Shown here: piece after piece, positions 54,698 to 64,000 of the stretch
How the letters are laid out: each line of letters starts with the position of its first letter
Position numbering within the stretch: the first letter of the stretch is position 1
Assembly (NCBI GenBank): GCA_949987565.1
Contig: OX465107.1
Coordinates: forward strand, 15,832,305 to 15,896,304
Direction: 5' to 3'
Source: Luidia sarsii
Lineage: Eukaryota; Echinodermata; Asteroidea; Paxillosida; Luidiidae
DNA: 64,000 nucleotides
Translations under genes and position numbers: made by a program
Notes under the pieces: generated by a model
The model's database searches: none
What the model was told of the DNA's origin: nothing
The model's input: only the letters and a program-made list of their open reading frames with translations

Positions 54698-57600
54698 TAG
54701 GTGTCCTGCATTCGCAAGTCACGATGACGTGATGCCCGTTTGAAGCGCTTAGTATAGAGCCGCTTTTCAAACCGGTGTCACGATCTCAAGTGGGCGGCCA
54801 TGCCAAAATGGGTGGGTGACGTCACCACCCATCTGAGCACGTAGCGACAGCCTGCTGAAATGGGCGAAATAGGCGGCGTGCTAAGATGGGTGAGTGAACT
54901 GAGCGCGTGCGGGCGCCCTTTACGCTAACCTGATTGCCCATAATATGGCAGCCCACCCATTTGATCATGCCACCCATTTTAGACCGTCACACCGGCGTAC
55001 AATGGCGGTACCACACAGCGCCAAGACCCGGCCATGCGTGCAGTCGCCAGATAGCCAATCAGAACGCCCGATGGGTAAAAGGACGCTGCTTACTCGCGGC
55101 ACGGTCTCTGGGCAGACGTTTCGCTCGCGTCTCCGTGAGAGAGGGTCTCTCGGTGAAATAAAATTCCTTCAATGGCGGGGCGTGATCTGCGGAATATTAA
55201 TGACGAAACTGGGTGGGTCTGTGGTTATTTGCCCCTCCTGATTGCCGTAATGCCATAAAGGGTGTGATTTATCACGTGGCCATCATTGATAGGTACATCT
55301 AAAGGTATAATGCTGGCAAAGTAGATACAATCTGCGCTCTTCAATTACGAGACACGATTAGGCCTATAGCTATACGTGTGTGTGTGTGGCTAAATTTCCC
55401 TCCTTCACTTATGTTGTGGCAAATTGCCTGACAATTCGCTGGGACTGTTGTAATAACCTGGAAGAGGACTAAGTGGCTTTCAGACAGAAAACGTCTATCG
55501 ACAAAATTGTTGGAGTGTCAAGTTTTTTTGTATGTACTATAAATAGAAGGCATTCTATTATAGAGGGATGTCATGAGCGTTGCCCCTGAAGGAACGCATG
55601 ACGTGTGAAGTTAATATCCCTTTCAGTAACATATCCACTCCGAAAATGTAATGCCATTATTCATTTACAAATCGTGCAGGCCATTATAGGTAGAGCGTAT
55701 AGGACAGCTACCCGTATACTGAATGGACTGCTATTTTCGGACAGTAATAGAAACGGTGAAGCAGATATCTGTATATTTATACATCCAGCGTCATTATAGC
55801 ACTCCGCCTCAAACAAAACGTGCAGCGTTGGCATAATTATAATTTACCCGAGACACCTCCGCCATCTGTGGAAGAGAGAGGTCAGCTAGAATAACAAGCC
55901 CAATTTTGTGAGACTTGGACGTTTGCCTATCGTATTCCCGATGTTCAGCGAAATTTAATTTAGTACGTATAGGTTCACTGGTACCCACCCCCAATGTATA
56001 GGCCTGTGTGTCAATGAACCGGCCTGAACAAAATATTATACATTATGTTGTATTGAAATACAGAAACGACTACTCAATCATATAAATATTTGAAGGTAAA
56101 ATCTGATATAAACATGTGCAACTGTAGACCGTTCGTGTTTCATATATCTACAGTGGCGTTCCTTGCCATTACTAATTGGGTGAAATGGAATGGAAATAAG
56201 AGTTGAGAATGATAACGGTACTGTGCAGTACTGGCCGGTACAGTGTTGTCCTTGCACGTTATTGATCAACTTCACCATGTGCAAGGTTCGTTTTTGGAAC
56301 GCGACGAAAATGGATTCGTTGAGGCCACGTATATTTGCACGCCGGTCGACGTGTAATTGCTACATCGGTCGCCTCGTACAGCCAATGCACGGACCGGCAA
56401 TCTCCCCGAGCCGTGTGGGGAACCCGAGCCACCTCGTCTTCCCCCTCGGTTGCCTCTCTGCTGCGGCCCGGCCCCATGCAGAAGATTGTATGATCACCCT
56501 ATTCGACTCCCATGCCACCACCGCGCTGCAAGATTGAGAAGGGAATTTTGCATCCCTCTGTATATCTATTCATATTATACGTCTCCTTGCAATTTTTCGC
56601 AGTCCGCCGATGTATATGTGGTGTATGGGTGGCAGTGTCTCGTGATTGATTCGATCGGGGGGTGGGGTGTGGGGGGGTGGGGATCGTTAAGTCATGGATA
56701 TGTTAGATAGCACCTGTTCGTGCGTGAAGCATCTCAGGGCGAGGTCGTGTGTGTCAACATGCATCCTGGCCTGTACCATAATGCAAAATCTTCAGTGAGA
56801 CCGAATCTTGTCAGCGCAGGTCTAAAAAAAATCTCTACATCCAGCACGAAGTACGAATGGGGAAAGATGTGAAAAATAGGAATGGGAAAGATGTCCGAAT
56901 CAGGGTTGGGCATCTAATGTAGCCTTTGCACGATTCTCATCGACCTCACGAACAACTGTTCTTTTCCTCGAAATGATGCCACGTTAGGCCGCAGCTATAA
57001 TTGCAGCTCGGATTTGTATTATGCAGATTGCCTAGAGGGACAACGAAAACTGAAGACCAATTCTTCGACTACGATAGGCCTACGATAGGCTGTAAGATTA
57101 CCCGGCTGCCTATATCTGGGCATTTCGCTATGTTGGTGCACTTATTTTGGTGTGTCATCTACGTCATTGAATCAGTGCGTCACGTGAGTCGCCTTCACTC
57201 CGCGGTGTGGGTGCGCTATGGCGTTTACAGCGCAGTGCGTTTGCGACGATGTTTAAGTGATCGAAGTCACGGTGACACACCGATAAGGCAGCCGATTCTA
57301 ACCTTAACTTTACTCATAACTTTATGCATCTAGTTCCTATGCGCTAAGAACCCTCCGTGTCTGAGTATGGGCCGTTGTCTCCGTCCTGTGACGGAACCAG
57401 GTAGGCCTATAATATCGATACTGGAAAACTCGGGCTGCCGGATTAAGGTATACCAGAAGTGGTCAAGCTGTATTGGCTTTCGTAGTCGGATTTCTTCTCT
57501 CAACCCCGGCCCGAGAGTTCTCGACCTTCTCCCCGCAAAAACCCTTGCCTCTCCTGATCCTGTTTCCACTCTGCCATCATCAGACAAGGCGTGACGAAGG

Positions 57601-58020
57601 AGTCGCGGGGACATTCGATCAGAGCGGCAATCCGATTCTGCGCCATTTTGTTTGTGTCCTTGCCCCCGAAGTGCTTGAATTGTTTGGGCGAAGTACACGT
57701 ACACGCGGGCGGGGCTGCTTATAGGTACGTATTATAGTCGGACTTGCTCCAGTTCTAGTCGGGACGGGGGACTGGGTGACGTCAATAGGGGTTGGGGGTG
57801 TTGTGCCGCTATCCAGAAGTAGAGTCTCTGCCGCGGATTGAAAACAAAATGACGGGCTTTTCTTGCAGCCGTCCAATTGAAGAGCTTCTATACCGAGTGT
57901 TGCTTTCCTCAAGCATTTAATGCCATTGTGTGATCAAAGTTAACCCTGTGCCTATACGCCAGTCTAAAAATAACGTACACTAGTCTATACGAAGTCTGAC
58001 CTTTCTATCCTAACAAGGTT
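54698..58020. other. Non-coding interval; no gene recognised
   Basis: 54745-55010 repeats words like CCCATTTT/AAAATGGG and includes the palindrome GGGTGGGTGACGTCACCACCC-like segment near 54818-54840. Elsewhere I see no exon, RNA or recognised repeat; frames up to 124 codons at 57001-57704 lack motifs. Confidence 0.45.
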
Positions 58021-58028
58021 TTTTTCAA

Positions 58029-58210
58029 CGCAGTGGCTGTTGTTACGGCAGTCGTCCGTATGGTTCCCTGACTTGATTGTATTTCGTCAGCATTGCAGGC
58101 TGGTTGAACCAGTCTATTAGTTGATAGTCTGGTACCAAGAGCTAAACATCCTGACAAATACTGTGAAGTCAGGGAACCACACGGACGACTGCCGTAACAA
58201 CAGCCACTGC
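58029..58210. mobile_element. MITE with 9-bp target duplication, copy 2
   Basis: Near-identical to 49514-49696. Left flank TTTTTTCAA (58020-58028) and right flank TATTTTCAA (58211-58219) agree at 8 of 9 positions. The last G of the end is missing. Confidence 0.88.
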
Positions 58211-58309
58211 TATTTTCAAAGGCCATAGATGCATGCGGTGGTCCAAATGGTAATGTCATATCCTTGCATCGAATTAACAATATTCATCTCTGAGAAGGTT
58301 CATTTCATT

Positions 58310-58425
58310 TTTGAGAAAGGAACCTCGATCGGTGGTAAAGATAGAAACGTCAAGCCCTCTGGATATTTTGCAATTTTCTTTTTCATTTAAGCCGGGAGGC
58401 AGTTTGCAACATTTGTTGTGTATTG
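58310..58425 (+). repeat. GAAACGTCAGG hairpin module, diverged copy
   Basis: TTTTTGAGAAAGGAACCTCG, GATAGAAACGTCAAGCCCTC, and the tail GGCAGTTTGCAACATTTGTT, which matches the tail of the insertion at 23683-23843 (AGCAGTTTGCAACATTTTTG). So the module plus tail is a mobile unit. Confidence 0.65.
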
Positions 58426-58964
58426 ATCTAAGACGATGCCAGTGTATATGTTGCGTCGTGACGTCCGTCATCGGTCGCCAATGTCCAGGGAGGAACGGCA
58501 CTCCTAATAGAACACCATGCCCGCGGGCTTCACTCGCAAGTCATAAAGAGCCTTCATCTGTGAAAGGCGGCTTGTGGATTAATAATTATGTAGATTATCA
58601 TTTCTATGCCGGTGACAATCAGACAGTGCATGAAAAGGGTTCGTGTTATTGTACCCGTTATTTCCCATTTTGCATTCTTTTAAGCTAGTTCGGCGTTTTC
58701 AGCACAAACGAGCTGAAGGTTCTTCATTCAAATAATGATTGATGGGCACCTTGCACGATCTAATTTCATTTCCGCCGAGAACGTCACTGGTCATCACAGC
58801 TGACCTTGTTTGTTGTACTTTTAGGGTCCGTTGTCATTTTGATGAAATTCAGCGGAATTGATGTTTGTGCAGAAAGTTATTCAACGGCGACCCCCCCCCC
58901 CCTCCTTCCTTTGCCCCTATACCTTCGTTTTTTGACAAATTTTGTCCGGCCGCTCCACTATCTA

Positions 58965-59209
58965 ATATGTGACCCGGCACAGCATAATGAGGAATTTTGA
59001 GGTTTTCTAATTATGTGAAAGAGTATACCATTAGCTTTCAAATGATATCAAAATATAATATCCTCTAATACTTAAAATTTCCGGGAAAAAAAGAAGAAAG
59101 AAAATTGATTTGTAATAGAATTGTGGAGATACTTTAACTTCAGGCGTTGTTTACTCAAAAAAGTGTTTTGGTGGGATATTCCTCATGTCGTTGTGCCGGG
59201 TCACATATC
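58965..59209 (+). mobile_element. TGTGACCCGGCACA MITE, copy 3 (internally shortened)
   Basis: ATATGTGACCCGGCACAGC at the left and TTGTGCCGGGTCACATAT at the right. It keeps ACCATTAGCTTTCAAATGAT and CAGGCGTTGTTTACTC of the 32853 copy but lacks about 200 bp of the middle. Confidence 0.82.
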
Positions 59210-59679
59210 TGATATTCAATATTTGAAAGTTCGGGATGACCAAACGCCAGATACTTTCTATTCGGTTGCCAAAGTAATAGTTTGGAAACAAAATTAAAAT
59301 GAAATAGGTCTGTGTTTGTTGGCCTGTATGGAATCATCATAAAAGCTTGCCCCCAACCCAATCTCAAAACGGACGTACGCGCTCCTGTCTTTTGAAAAGA
59401 AACAAATTAAATGTACATGCGCATTTCTTTTTTTTCCGGCGAGGATATTTTCAAGAATAGAGAGACGAGGCTGTAATCAAATTCTCTGGGAATTTTTTTT
59501 ATTCCTGGCAGAAAGGAAATGAAATTTTACAGGGCGGGCGGTGCTTTGCTGCACGGCACGGCATAAACGTCAGTGTTGCGTAGCCAAGCACGCAGCCATT
59601 GTTGTAACCTACGGCGAGCATTGTGCTGCCAGTCCAAACGTGAAAACAAACCTTTGCGGGCTCTTCCGCCTATTTTACT
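59210..59679. other. Non-coding interval; no gene recognised
   Basis: No motif, exon or repeat family recognised. Confidence 0.5.
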
Positions 59680-59945
59680 CCCAATCTCTCTCCGTCTGTC
59701 TCGCCCCTCTTCTAAATATACTTCTACCTGTCTCTCTATCTCCCTCTCTTCCTCCTCTCCCCCATCCTCCCTCTTTCTATATTTCTCTCTCCCTATCTCC
59801 CTCCCTCTTTATTTCTGTCTTTCTTTCTCTCTTCTCTCTCCCTCCCAAACCCCCTCCCCTCTCCCTCTCTCTCCCCTCTCTCCCTCTCTCTAACCCCTCT
59901 CTCCCTCTCTCTCTCTCTCCTCTCTCTCTCTCCCCTCTCTTGCCC
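59680..59945 (+). repeat. Pyrimidine-rich (TC) tract
   Basis: About 265 bp of tctctc/ccctct, ending in a nearly pure (CT)n block at 59870-59938. Not coding. Confidence 0.9.
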
Positions 59946-60109
59946 GACATCACAATCGCGCTCTTTCTATTACAGTAACTCGATATTGTAAAAAAAAAAA
60001 AATTGTTAGCAGAGAGTTCAAGTGGAAGGTTTGCGTTAACAACATGTAAAATATCTGCACGACGTGCACCAGACTCATCAACAACTTGACATTACTCAAA
60101 CGATGTCGC

Positions 60110-60240
60110 GATTCCAACACCAACACCATCACTCCAGGCCTCAGAGTACGCACTGCCCGAAACGTTGAGTTACGGGCTCTTTTCAGAGCCACATTCCGTC
60201 TCGAAAGAGATGTTTTACACGGTGTCATCGTATATACCTT
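60110..60240 (+). repeat. GAAACGTTGAG hairpin module, copy 4
   Basis: GCCTCAGAGTACGCACTGCC and CGAAACGTTGAGTTACGG, the hairpin GGCTCTTTTCAGAGCC, then ACACGGTGTCATCG. Preceded by GACTCATCAACAACTTGACA-like sequence. Same order as the 8320 copy. Confidence 0.6.
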
Positions 60241-60325
60241 CCCCTATATAATTGGTATTTCCACCACGCACGTTTTATCTGACAGAGTTGCCTTGCTAGA
60301 ACCACAAATTAAACGACTGTCTTAA

Positions 60326-60690
60326 AGGCCCTATAAAACATTGCTAAAGGTCAAACGATTACCACAGTTTGTGCGTTAAAGCATTAAGCATTTCACAAAA
60401 GCAATGCTGCGGAGGTTTTAGCTCAAATGGTAATCTGAGAAAGTAGAAAAAAGTAATAAAAAACGATACGTTTTACGCACCAGCCTGTAGTGTAAGCAAT
60501 AGTTTACTAACCTCGAGTAATAAACTATATTTGTCGATGCTGGAGTGAAGATTTTTCGGAAAGTACAGCATCCCAGACCGTAAGATTTCAACGTCAGGAT
60601 TATATCTTGACCATCTAAAGTGAGTAAAATTAGACGGAAATCTTTGGACATCGATGTTTTCCAATCTTCCCAATGTTGCATCGGTGCTCC
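60326..60690. mobile_element. piggyBac-like MITE, copy 3 (right end decayed)
   Basis: Left end TTAA then AGGCCCTATAAAACATTGC. The interior matches 22271-22631 for most of its length. The right end reads CCCAATGTTGCATCGG and lacks the terminal GGGCCT and TTAA. Confidence 0.78.
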
Positions 60691-61399
60691 ATGTGTCAGT
60701 CTGATTGGTACAAGGTGCCCACACACTGGTGTATTAGATTTGATGCTTTCATTCATGCAGGGGAGGAAGCAGAACTGATCCTCATGGCGGACCGGCTGGC
60801 TGAATGGTTCATAAATCTTCCTTACCGAAGCAATTTGAACAAGGCTTATATGACTGGGAAGTTCAATAATTCATATTTTGGCCGTAAGCATTATACGACT
60901 CGGCGAGCTCTGTATAATAATATTATACTGCCGGTTCATTAATACAAAGCATATAGTATACACAATGTTTGTTTGTGTCTAGGCTCGCCACGGAATAGCT
61001 GATGAGGCATCGCCATGGTTACATCGCTCGTTGGCGATACTCGAATACGTCAAATGAAATTCATGGGAACAAGCTTGCGAAGCTGGACATGGCCCAAGCG
61101 AACTATTTTTAACTGCGAAATTAAGAGTGCCTAAGACAACCATGCAGCCGGTCCGCTGGGACAAATCTGCTTCCTAATGCCCCCATCGTGCCATAGTCGC
61201 TTGCTGTGCGCAGATTAACTTGTGGGAAGTTTAAATTCATGAATTGCTTCCACCTCGAACAGCCTGACCCAAATGATTGGTGCACGATGCAGCCATCCCT
61301 GCCCCAATCTATGCATGTTCAGTTCGCAAGGCTGGGTTTGTTGCCGTTTTGGGTGGTCATAAGTCGAGTCCCTATACATTGTATACAGAGAGTACCGAC
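60691..61399. other. Non-coding interval; no gene recognised
   Basis: A frame at 60673-60942 (plus) of 89 codons has no motif and overlaps the end of the MITE. Nothing else recognised. Confidence 0.5.
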
Positions 61400-61797
61400 A
61401 ATTTAAGATTTGGACGCCATTTTGTTTTCATTGTTCCGTGTGTCGCGCGTTACTGCACTAGTCTTTACGTGTAGTAACGCGACACACTAAACATGAACGA
61501 TTCCATTTACAAACATGACCAATCTAACTTTAAAAAATGATTCGTTTAAAAGTAGAAATCTACCTTGAAAATTGGTCCCTCACCTCGCCTGATCTTCATA
61601 ATGCATTTATCCCTCAGGGTTCTATCCTTTGGAAATAGGTTGAAGCTGATTTCTGGCGGTCTGTTTCTCTTGTTGGAGGAGCACAGTGGAACCGCGCAGT
61701 GTTTCGCCGACATCTTGGAAATCTAACGCCCATAGCCTCCCTTGCAGTTCGATGGATACAATAATATATGTTAAGAAATGCCTATATTGGCTCGGGT
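61400..61797 (-). mobile_element. THAP-family inverted-repeat element, copy 4
   Basis: Minus-oriented copy. The right end has ATCTTGGAAATCTAACGCCC and GCCTCCCTTGCAGTTCGATG near 61712-61765, matching the other copies; the left end is diverged. A hairpin GTGTCGCGCGTTACTGCAC / GTAGTAACGCGACACAC lies at 61439-61488. Carries a THAP-domain start at 61713-61546. Confidence 0.76.
61546..61713 (-). pseudogene. Truncated THAP-domain start, conserved Trp replaced by Cys
   Basis: 55 codons starting MSAKHCAVPLCSSNKRN, with ISFNLFPKDRTLRDK and then CIMKIRR, FKVDFYF and TAA. It is the same protein as at 54361, here open across the Trp position but with Cys (TGC) instead of Trp. AAG|GTAGAT near the end looks like a splice donor, so the parent gene probably continued in another exon. 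Not functional as it stands: the second half of the zinc-binding site is missing. Confidence 0.8.
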
Positions 61798-62624
61798 ATA
61801 GGCCTAGGGTATACATTCGGTCATGTCTTGCTGGGTGGCAGTGGGCTAGAGTATGTCGAGTTGAATCGGAGTCTCTTAATTTTCTTCTCTTAAAATAGTA
61901 TAGACCAAAGTAAAACCGTAAGGCAACAAGTAGAATAAAACAATACTTCCAACCAAAACACAACTTAAGAGAACATAAAAAGTAAGGCAGTTGAAATAAA
62001 ATTTCCAAAAATGTATGTTTAAAACAATAGCTCAAATATAGGTAAAACAATAACAAAGTAAAAGGTAAATCAAATTCTTCGTTTCATTGCTCCCTGCTTC
62101 CTTCGTACTTGGAATAAATGACGGGCTCCATTTGATGCACGTGCACAAGTTGGCAACGCACAGGCTATATAGGCGCCAGAATATGCCTATCGTGAAAAGC
62201 CATTTATTAGGTCGATATTGACTGCCAACTCCTTGCTTCATGGAGCGGCATTAAATACACAAAACCTTGCGGAAATAATAGCGATGAGTGGGGCATTCGC
62301 TGTGAGTTGAACACTGTTGGTTTATCTTATGAGGCGGTTTGGGTGTTTCCACAAGATGTCTGCATATACTCGAGACGTGTATGGATAACTTGGGTCACGT
62401 TGCTGCGATGTAAATAATTGCCTCTCTTTGACCGGAGCCCATGTGCAGTATATAAGTTGCATATACGTCATACCAATGCAGATTTTCCATGACAAGGTCT
62501 CGGTCTGAAATAATGTTGGTTTTGGGATGCAGTCCAAAATCTTTTGGCTCAGGAAGGAGTAATGGAATCTGTGGGAAAACCCCCGATATCAGCTAGCTTC
62601 AGGAAGGAATATCTTTGTTCTGAT

Positions 62625-62712
62625 GGAATCGCGAAGAGAATTTGACGGGAGTGGCTTCACGTGCCAGTGCTCTTACCAACTGAGCTAGGCCGCGCCCTAA
62701 TGGTCCTGCTTG
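62625..62712 (-). repeat. tRNA-derived SINE fragment
   Basis: Minus strand GGGCGCGGCCTAGCTCAGTT and GGTAAGAGCACTGGCACG: tRNA 5' half with A box. No anticodon arm and no clear B box. Not a functional tRNA gene. Confidence 0.65.
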
Positions 62713-63030
62713 CCCAACCTATCTGCGCCTGTCATGTCTGGTTTCAGTATAGGATTAATGAAACAGTACGTGTACTGAATTGTTTTTATTGGGGTCAAAA
62801 TGTCCGGAGAGTTGGATAACTCGGGCAAAGTCAATTACGACATTGAGGATTTTAAGGCAAGATACATGGCCGATAAGACACTAATGAGATTACGCTGAGA
62901 GTGCGCTGAGCAATCCCACGGTGAGCATACATGTAGCAATGCGTTCCGTGCTGTCACTCTATACATCGAGGTTTACATAGGATTGTGCCGTGTCTGGGGG
63001 GCAGCTTGAAAATAGCGCGAAAGGCACCAG

Positions 63031-63178
63031 GGACGGATTTCGCAAAGCCTATGGATTACAATGCGTCGTAACTCATCCCACGATATATAGCCAACCTATA
63101 CGATACAACGATGCATCGCTCATCGTCTCACGATTGATATAGTGCGGTATTAAGTCACGATGAGTTTGAAGAAACCGA
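63031..63178 (+). mobile_element. ATCGTAA-rich MITE, copy 5 (diverged)
   Basis: GGACGGATTTCGCAAAGCCT at the left, CGATGAGTTTGAAGAAACCG at the right, with TCGTAACTCATCCCACGAT inside. The most diverged of the five. Confidence 0.65.
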
Positions 63179-63608
63179 CCACAGGGTATTTGATATACTT
63201 ACGGTACTTATCCACAGAAATGTTTTCTGTTATGGTTTATAACGGATACGTTGGAGATAAACAAACCCTGAATATAGATGAATGGCTAGACGACCATTGA
63301 ACAGATTCAGTAGATGCGGGAGCCGTCAATGATACATTGGTTTGTTTTTAGACTGATAAATCACGTTTGTCTGATAATCGCTTCATGTTCAAGTCTCCAT
63401 GCAACTAGATGGGGCTTGGCTAGGTGCCCATGTTTCCCAAGCGCGCTCTCTTGACTGTGAGTGAAGTCGAGGGTCGCCACAGTACACTGAGCTGACGGCG
63501 TGGTGGAGCGATGGAGTATTGCGTTGGATTTCAGCTGAAATGACCCGAACGTTTTCAGTGACCAAAAAACCCACCGACCGTGGTATAACATCGCCTTCGT
63601 ATTGCCAA

Positions 63609-63957
63609 CACTGTAAAAACGAACTGCACCTCATGCACTTCTGCAATGACACACATTTGTCCCAGAATCATGAACACTTGAGGCACCTACTGTACTTCAT
63701 GCACATGAAATACTGTAGCTCAAGCACATGTGGCATTGTAATCACTTGAGCAAAAAATCGGATGAGGTGCATGAAGTGCTTCATGTACAAGAACATCTCC
63801 CTATTTACTGTACATGGAGTTTTATTTACTGTACATTTACTGTACATGGTCAAGCACATGGAGTGGAAGTGAGCATCACCTCGTGCGCATGTATCGTGCA
63901 CCATGTGCCTCAACATACTTCATCCGTGTACATGATGTGAGCACCGTTTTTACAGTG
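63609..63957. mobile_element. Cactgtaaaaac MITE, copy 2 (uninterrupted)
   Basis: CACTGTAAAAACGAACTGCA at the left and GCACCGTTTTTACAGTG at the right. It gives the empty-site form of the copy at 25623-26416: AATGACACACATTTGTCCCA here, where the other copy has the 470-bp insertion. A short extra TTTACTGTACAT duplication lies near 63813-63848. Confidence 0.84.
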
Positions 63958-64000
63958 AAAGGTTTCAGGGGACTTGCTGTGTGTGTATACGGCGAAGCTT

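Overview
This window looks like nuclear DNA of a marine invertebrate, not a prokaryote. There are no long intact single-exon genes apart from low-complexity artefacts. The one convincing gene has six small exons with GT/AG borders. The rest is dense with short inverted-repeat transposon remnants, tRNA-derived SINEs and long microsatellites. The frequent word TAGGCCTA and an invertebrate-type neurotrophin gene suggest an echinoderm, hemichordate or similar deuterostome. That placement is inference; the sequence does not fix the species.

Gene region (about 5.9-11.4 kb, minus strand): six exons join in frame into a 287-residue neurotrophin precursor. It has a signal peptide, a propeptide, an R-E-K-R furin site formed across a splice junction, and a mature cystine-knot domain of 125 residues. 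The domain keeps the neurotrophin cysteine framework but adds about 23 residues and five extra cysteines. The introns contain transposon debris.

Rest of the window (about 0-5.9 kb and 11.4-64 kb): I see no other gene with convincing exons. I can separate several repeat families: a piggyBac-like TTAA MITE (three copies), a MITE with 9-bp target duplications (two copies), a cATCGTAA-rich MITE (five copies), a TGTGACCCGGCACA MITE (three copies), a cactgtaaaaac MITE (two copies, one interrupted by the previous family), a family whose internal part encodes a broken THAP domain (four copies), and several single-copy inverted-repeat elements. There are also tRNA-derived SINEs, including a tandem cluster at 13.2-13.9 kb, LINE 3' ends near 49 kb, and two families of short GAAACGT(C/T) hairpin modules that look like ends of Penelope-like elements.

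Tandem and low-complexity DNA: nine long strand-asymmetric purine/pyrimidine or hexanucleotide tracts make up about 9% of the window. One has a 180-bp higher-order period and is bracketed by a 19-bp direct repeat. A 41-bp minisatellite at 35-36.3 kb is split in two by an inverted-repeat insertion and carries a motif close to the CENP-B box core.

The most valuable items are the neurotrophin gene, the THAP-encoding non-autonomous elements and the inverted/tandem hairpin-module insertions.
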